Below are positions 31,751 to 33,889 of a DNA stretch of 33,889 nt, piece after piece. Origin of the DNA: Ruminiclostridium sp. (GTDB taxonomy: Bacteria > Bacillota > Clostridia > Oscillospirales > Ruminococcaceae); assembly GCA_017935365.1 (NCBI GenBank), contig JAGBHT010000014.1, positions 1-33,889 of the forward strand, written 5' to 3'. A program made the translations under genes and the position numbers. The first letter of the stretch is position 1, and every line of letters starts with the position of its first letter. The notes under the pieces are model-generated. The model saw nothing but the letters and a program-made list of their open reading frames with translations, did not search any database and was not told where the DNA came from.

Positions 31751-31769
31751 TTTGTGCAATTTGCACAAA
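31751..31769. promoter_or_regulatory. Perfect palindrome upstream of int, probable operator
   Basis: TTTGTGCAA (31751-31759) and TTGCACAAA (31761-31769) form a perfect 9+1+9 dyad, ~40 bases upstream of the int -35 box. It would suit a dimeric HTH repressor; no repressor gene is recognised in the window. Confidence 0.55.
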
Positions 31770-31807
31770 AAAAATAGTTGAATTTTGCTTCTTTACGTTG
31801 AATGGTG

Positions 31808-31836
31808 TTGAATTTTTTGCGATTTTGTGGTATACT
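31808..31836 (+). promoter_or_regulatory. Promoter of the integrase gene
   Basis: TTGAAT (31808-31813) and TATACT (31831-31836) have a 17-base spacer. AAGGAGGA (31853-31860) follows and the ATG is at 31867. Confidence 0.75.
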
Positions 31837-31866
31837 ATATTTAATATAAATTAAGGAGGAATTTCT

Positions 31867-32520
31867 ATGGCAAGCATTACGGCTCGCTACAACAAAGACG
31901 GCGAGTTAACTTCATATCTCATTCGAGTATTTCTCGGACGTGATATTCACGGCAAACAGCGAAAGCCCGCAACAACGACATTTCACGTTGAGCCTCGCTG
32001 GAAGCCCGAAACCGCTTACAAAAAGGCTCAGGCTTTTGCGAACGTTTACGAAAAACAAATTCTCGAGGGCACTTTATCGGACAGCCGCTCAACGTTCCAG
32101 CAGTATTGCGATTATGTTATTGCGTTGAAAGCCGAGCGAGGTGTTAAGCACAGCACCATTCAACGCTACAAATCGCTAGCAGAACGAATTTACGAGCAAA
32201 TCGGCACAATTCGTGTTATCGACTTGCGAGCGGAGCACCTCAACCGCTGTTATAGTGCTTTATCGAAAAGTGAAAACAAGCGGGACGGCGGGAAACTTTC
32301 GCCCAAAACCATTCTCGAACATCACAGGCTTATTTCAACAGTGCTTGAAAACGCATTTAAAGAGGGTCTTGTTCCGATAAACGTTGCCCAACGAGCCGAA
32401 CCGCCTAAGCTGAAGCAACACGAGGTCAATTATTACCAGCCCGAAACACTTCAAGCGATACGAGAAGCACTCGAAACCGAACCTCTAATGTGGCGTGTGC
32501 TTGTTCACCTGCTTTTGATT
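31867..32520 (+). pseudogene. Tyrosine integrase, truncated by an IS before its catalytic domain
   Basis: 218 codons of integrase sequence remain: an N-terminal arm-binding domain ('SITARYNKDGELTSYLIRVF') and a core-binding SAM-like domain ('TFQQYCDYVIALKAERGVKH' ... 'HHRLISTVLENAFKEGLVPI'). The sequence stops at 'MWRVLVHLLLI', where the family normally continues into T-G-x-R-R-G-E with the first catalytic Arg; the Arg/His/Tyr residues are therefore absent. The frame runs 26 codons more through IS sequence and stops at 32601. Full-length relatives are ~370-400 residues. Promoter and ribosome site are intact, so a dead DNA-binding fragment could still be made. Confidence 0.88.
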
Positions 32521-32521
32521 T

Positions 32522-32541
32522 TGTCAATAATACTTGACACA
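32522..32541 (+). repeat. Left terminal inverted repeat of the IS
   Basis: The sequence TGTCAATAATACTTGACACA matches the complement of 33863-33883 with one inserted base and a few changes; ACTTGACACA is identical in both. Confidence 0.75.
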
Positions 32542-32557
32542 TTTTTCTTGAACAAAT

Positions 32558-33520
32558 TTAAGCAGCAATATCTGCACATTCATAATATAGTCTTCTCTTG
32601 ACAGCCGGAGGCAGACCACCGTTAGCAGTGCATATCCGCCTGTTTGTCCAATAACTCATATAATATCTCCAGATCATGGTTTTTAACTCTGCCATAGTAT
32701 AATTTTCGGATTTATCACCTCTGCTGTAAAATAATTCTTCTTTCATTCTTGCCCACATACTTTCGCAGCGAGCATTGTCATGGCATCTGCCTCCTGCACT
32801 GTTCATACTCTGAATAATCCCGTATTTTTGCAGTTTCTCCCGATATTCTGCACTTGTATACTGGCTTCCTCTGTCAGAATGTATGATGCAGCCTCTGATG
32901 CCAGTATAGGATTTCCTTGCATTTTCAATTGTATGACAGCAAAGAGATGCTCTCATATTATCTTCTATTGCAAGTCCAAGAGGCATCAGATCAAAACAGT
33001 CGAATATTGCCGAAACATAGACTTTTCCATCCTTTGCTTTAAGCTCACTAATATCTGTTACAGCCTTTTCCAACGGCTTATCTGCACTGAAATCACGTTT
33101 CAGAAGATCGTCAGATTTGCGTGCTTCACGGTCTGCTTTGGTAATACAATTCGGTTTTCTGTCAGGCTTATGGGTAAGTCCAACCTGTTCCATAACCTTG
33201 CGGACTGTACTTTCACTTGGTATATGAACAGAAATCTCTCCGGCTTGTCTTTTCAGCTGCAAAGCTATGTACATACGCCCTCTGCCATATGTGTCGTTCC
33301 ACTTGTCCTCGTTATGAATTTTCATCATTTCTTCAACCAGCGGTTCGTATTTCCAGGGTTTGCTTTTTCTCTCGAGATAATCGTAGAATGCTTGTCTTGT
33401 AACATCAGATGCTTTGCAATAAAAGCTGATTTTTCCTGTAATTCTGCCGTCATCTGTCTTAAATGCAATAAACTTTAATCGTTCTTCTTTCCTGACTTCC
33501 GACGGCTCGCAGCGAAAAAA
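32558..33520 (-). CDS. IS3-family transposase OrfB (rve/DDE integrase core)
   Basis: The frame gives an HTH_21-like start ('ITGKISFYCKASDVTRQAFY'), then a DDE catalytic core: Asp in 'KAVTDISELKAKDGKVYVSA', Asp in 'CIIHSDRGSQYTSAEYREKL' and Glu in 'CHDNARCESMWARMKEELFY'. All three acids are present. There is no good start codon; the frame is open from 33541 and overlaps orfA in the -1 frame, so it is probably made as an OrfAB fusion by frameshifting at T TTT TTC (33514-33520), from which I count it. The first ATG in the frame is only at 33328, which would lose the N-terminal domain. Confidence 0.88.
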   Translation of the reverse strand, partial: FFRCEPSEVRKEERLKFIAFKTDDGRITGKISFYCKASDVTRQAFYDYLERKSKPWKYEPLVEEMMKIHNEDKWNDTYGRGRMYIALQLKRQAGEISVHIPSESTVRKVMEQVGLTHKPDRKPNCITKADREARKSDDLLKRDFSADKPLEKAVTDISELKAKDGKVYVSAIFDCFDLMPLGLAIEDNMRASLCCHTIENARKSYTGIRGCIIHSDRGSQYTSAEYREKLQKYGIIQSMNSAGGRCHDNARCESMWARMKEELFYSRGDKSENYTMAELKTMIWRYYMSYWTNRRICTANGGLPPAVKRRLYYECADIAA

Positions 33521-33813
33521 GCTGAAGCTTCCTCCAAAAATTCATTCAGTTCTTTAAGCTCTCGATTTGACTTTTCAAGCTCCTTTATCCTCTTGTTTGC
33601 TGCATGCAGCTGCTCTGCGAGATTAAGAGATTCCTCCGGCGTCCTTGTTCCCGAGCCGGTATCTATTTCACCTTCTCTTGCCTTTTTCAGCCATGTTCCC
33701 AATGTTCCCTTCGGTATCCCCAGTTCCTCAGCTGCTGCCTTAATTCCGACTTCTTTGCCTAGCTTTATTGCCTGTTTCTTAAATTCCTCATCATACTGTC
33801 TTCCTGTTCCCAT
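33475..33813 (-). CDS. IS3-family transposase OrfA (HTH, leucine zipper)
   Basis: The 112-residue protein has the Tnp_1/HTH_8 domain, 'GRQYDEEFKKQAIKLGKEVG' then 'IKAAAEELGIPKGTLGTWLK', and a leucine-zipper helix 'LAEQLHAANKRIKELEKSNR' with 'ELKELNEFLEEASAFF'. OrfA binds the terminal repeats and, fused to OrfB by frameshift, makes the active transposase. I use the ATG at 33813, with GGAG upstream at a longish 11 bases; an ATG at 33849 is an alternative. Confidence 0.88.
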   Translation of the reverse strand: MGTGRQYDEEFKKQAIKLGKEVGIKAAAEELGIPKGTLGTWLKKAREGEIDTGSGTRTPEESLNLAEQLHAANKRIKELEKSNRELKELNEFLEEASAFFAASRRKSGKKND

Positions 33814-33840
33814 TTTTTGACACTCTCCTTTTTTTATTTT

Positions 33841-33870
33841 ATCATACATTGATTGTCTGGATTGTGTCAA
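33841..33870 (-). promoter_or_regulatory. Promoter of the IS transposase
   Basis: Reading leftward, TTGACA (33865-33870, inside the terminal repeat) and TATGAT (33841-33846) are spaced by 18 bases. Confidence 0.5.
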
Positions 33871-33883
33871 GTTTTATTATACA
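33863..33883 (-). repeat. Right terminal inverted repeat of the IS
   Basis: This 21-base end is the partner of 32522-32541 and shares ACTTGACACA. Six bases of flanking sequence (33884-33889) end the window. Confidence 0.75.
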
Positions 33884-33889
33884 ACACCA

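Larger units (their letters stand above)
32522..33883 (-). mobile_element. IS3-family insertion sequence
   Basis: The ~1.36-kb element has two leftward frames (orfA, orfB) and imperfect terminal inverted repeats. The left end is TGTCAATAATACTTGACACA; the right end, read inward, also begins TGT and contains AATA, then ACTTGACACA. Ends are TG...CA as usual in this family. No 3-4 base target duplication is seen (TTT/ATT left, ACA/CAC right), though the ends may be off by a base. Only 6 bases of right flank are in the window. Confidence 0.88.
27748..33889. mobile_element. Satellite-like integrative element (PICI-like), right end not in window
   Basis: The element begins at the tRNA-Met fragment and continues at least to the window edge. 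It holds a leftward module (excisionase-like gene, VapE-type ATPase gene, candidate origin, five small genes, terminator) and a rightward tyrosine integrase gene near the presumed other end. No structural, holin/lysin or conjugation gene is seen. The composition fits a phage satellite such as a phage-inducible chromosomal island, though no Stl-like repressor is recognised. An IS3-family copy (32522-33883) interrupts it. Confidence 0.75.

Noticed and set aside
32521..32601. 26-residue C-terminal extension of the integrase
   Set aside because: These codons are IS sequence read by chance after the insertion, not an integrase domain.
1..33889. CRISPR array, toxin-antitoxin pair, restriction system or rRNA genes
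   Set aside because: No repeat-spacer pattern, no recognisable toxin, methylase or nuclease pair and no rRNA sequence were seen on either strand.

Overview
This looks like a chromosomal segment of a Gram-positive, low-to-mid-GC anaerobe of the Clostridia, most likely a gut Ruminococcus or other Oscillospiraceae relative. That is an inference from gene order (rplS-lepB-ylqF-rnhB-yraN, tig-clpP-clpX, rpsO-pnp, tepA-ylzJ-like-ftsK/spoIIIE), strong AGGAGG-type ribosome binding sites, and a GH5_8-type mannanase lipoprotein. The window begins inside a gene and ends 6 bases beyond an IS3-family insertion sequence, so it may be a whole contig that broke at a multicopy IS.

Layout. 1-5360: the end of a LuxR-type regulator gene (+), then a leftward operon pncA-pncB-mannanase-GNAT-nitroreductase remnant (NAD salvage plus an odd polysaccharidase passenger). 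Two rightward genes for unknown membrane proteins are transcribed divergently from it. 5363-12760: a leftward cluster of tepA-type ClpP paralogue, YlzJ-like, uppP, ftsK/spoIIIE, ygiQ-like radical SAM, a small membrane protein and a DUF3006 protein. 12776-15534: rpsO-pnp, with a very long hairpin in the pnp leader. 15751-24442: a long leftward run of translation, secretion and proteostasis genes (rplS with a structured leader, lepB, ylqF, rnhB, yraN, thrC, phosphoesterase, tig, clpP, clpX). 24509-27656: two co-encoded radical-SAM partners and an M50 protease. Almost all core genes are on the minus strand.

27748-33889 is a foreign element inserted at a tRNA-Met gene, of which only the 3' part remains here. 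It is compact and satellite-like, resembling phage-inducible chromosomal islands. It has a VapE-type replication ATPase, a candidate replication origin with nine GGTTAC/GTAACC hexamers around a TA tract, an excisionase-like gene behind a leader that carries an intrinsic terminator, a small HTH protein that could be a terminase-small-subunit-like packaging factor, several unknown small genes, and a tyrosine integrase facing the other way. No capsid, tail or lysis gene is visible. An IS3-family element has cut the integrase before its catalytic domain, so the element is probably immobile unless helped in trans.

The best leads are the satellite's control and origin region (iterons, a four-copy 26-bp dyad motif, the attenuated leader, and operator-like repeats by int), the long hairpin ahead of pnp, and several overlapping or broken small genes.
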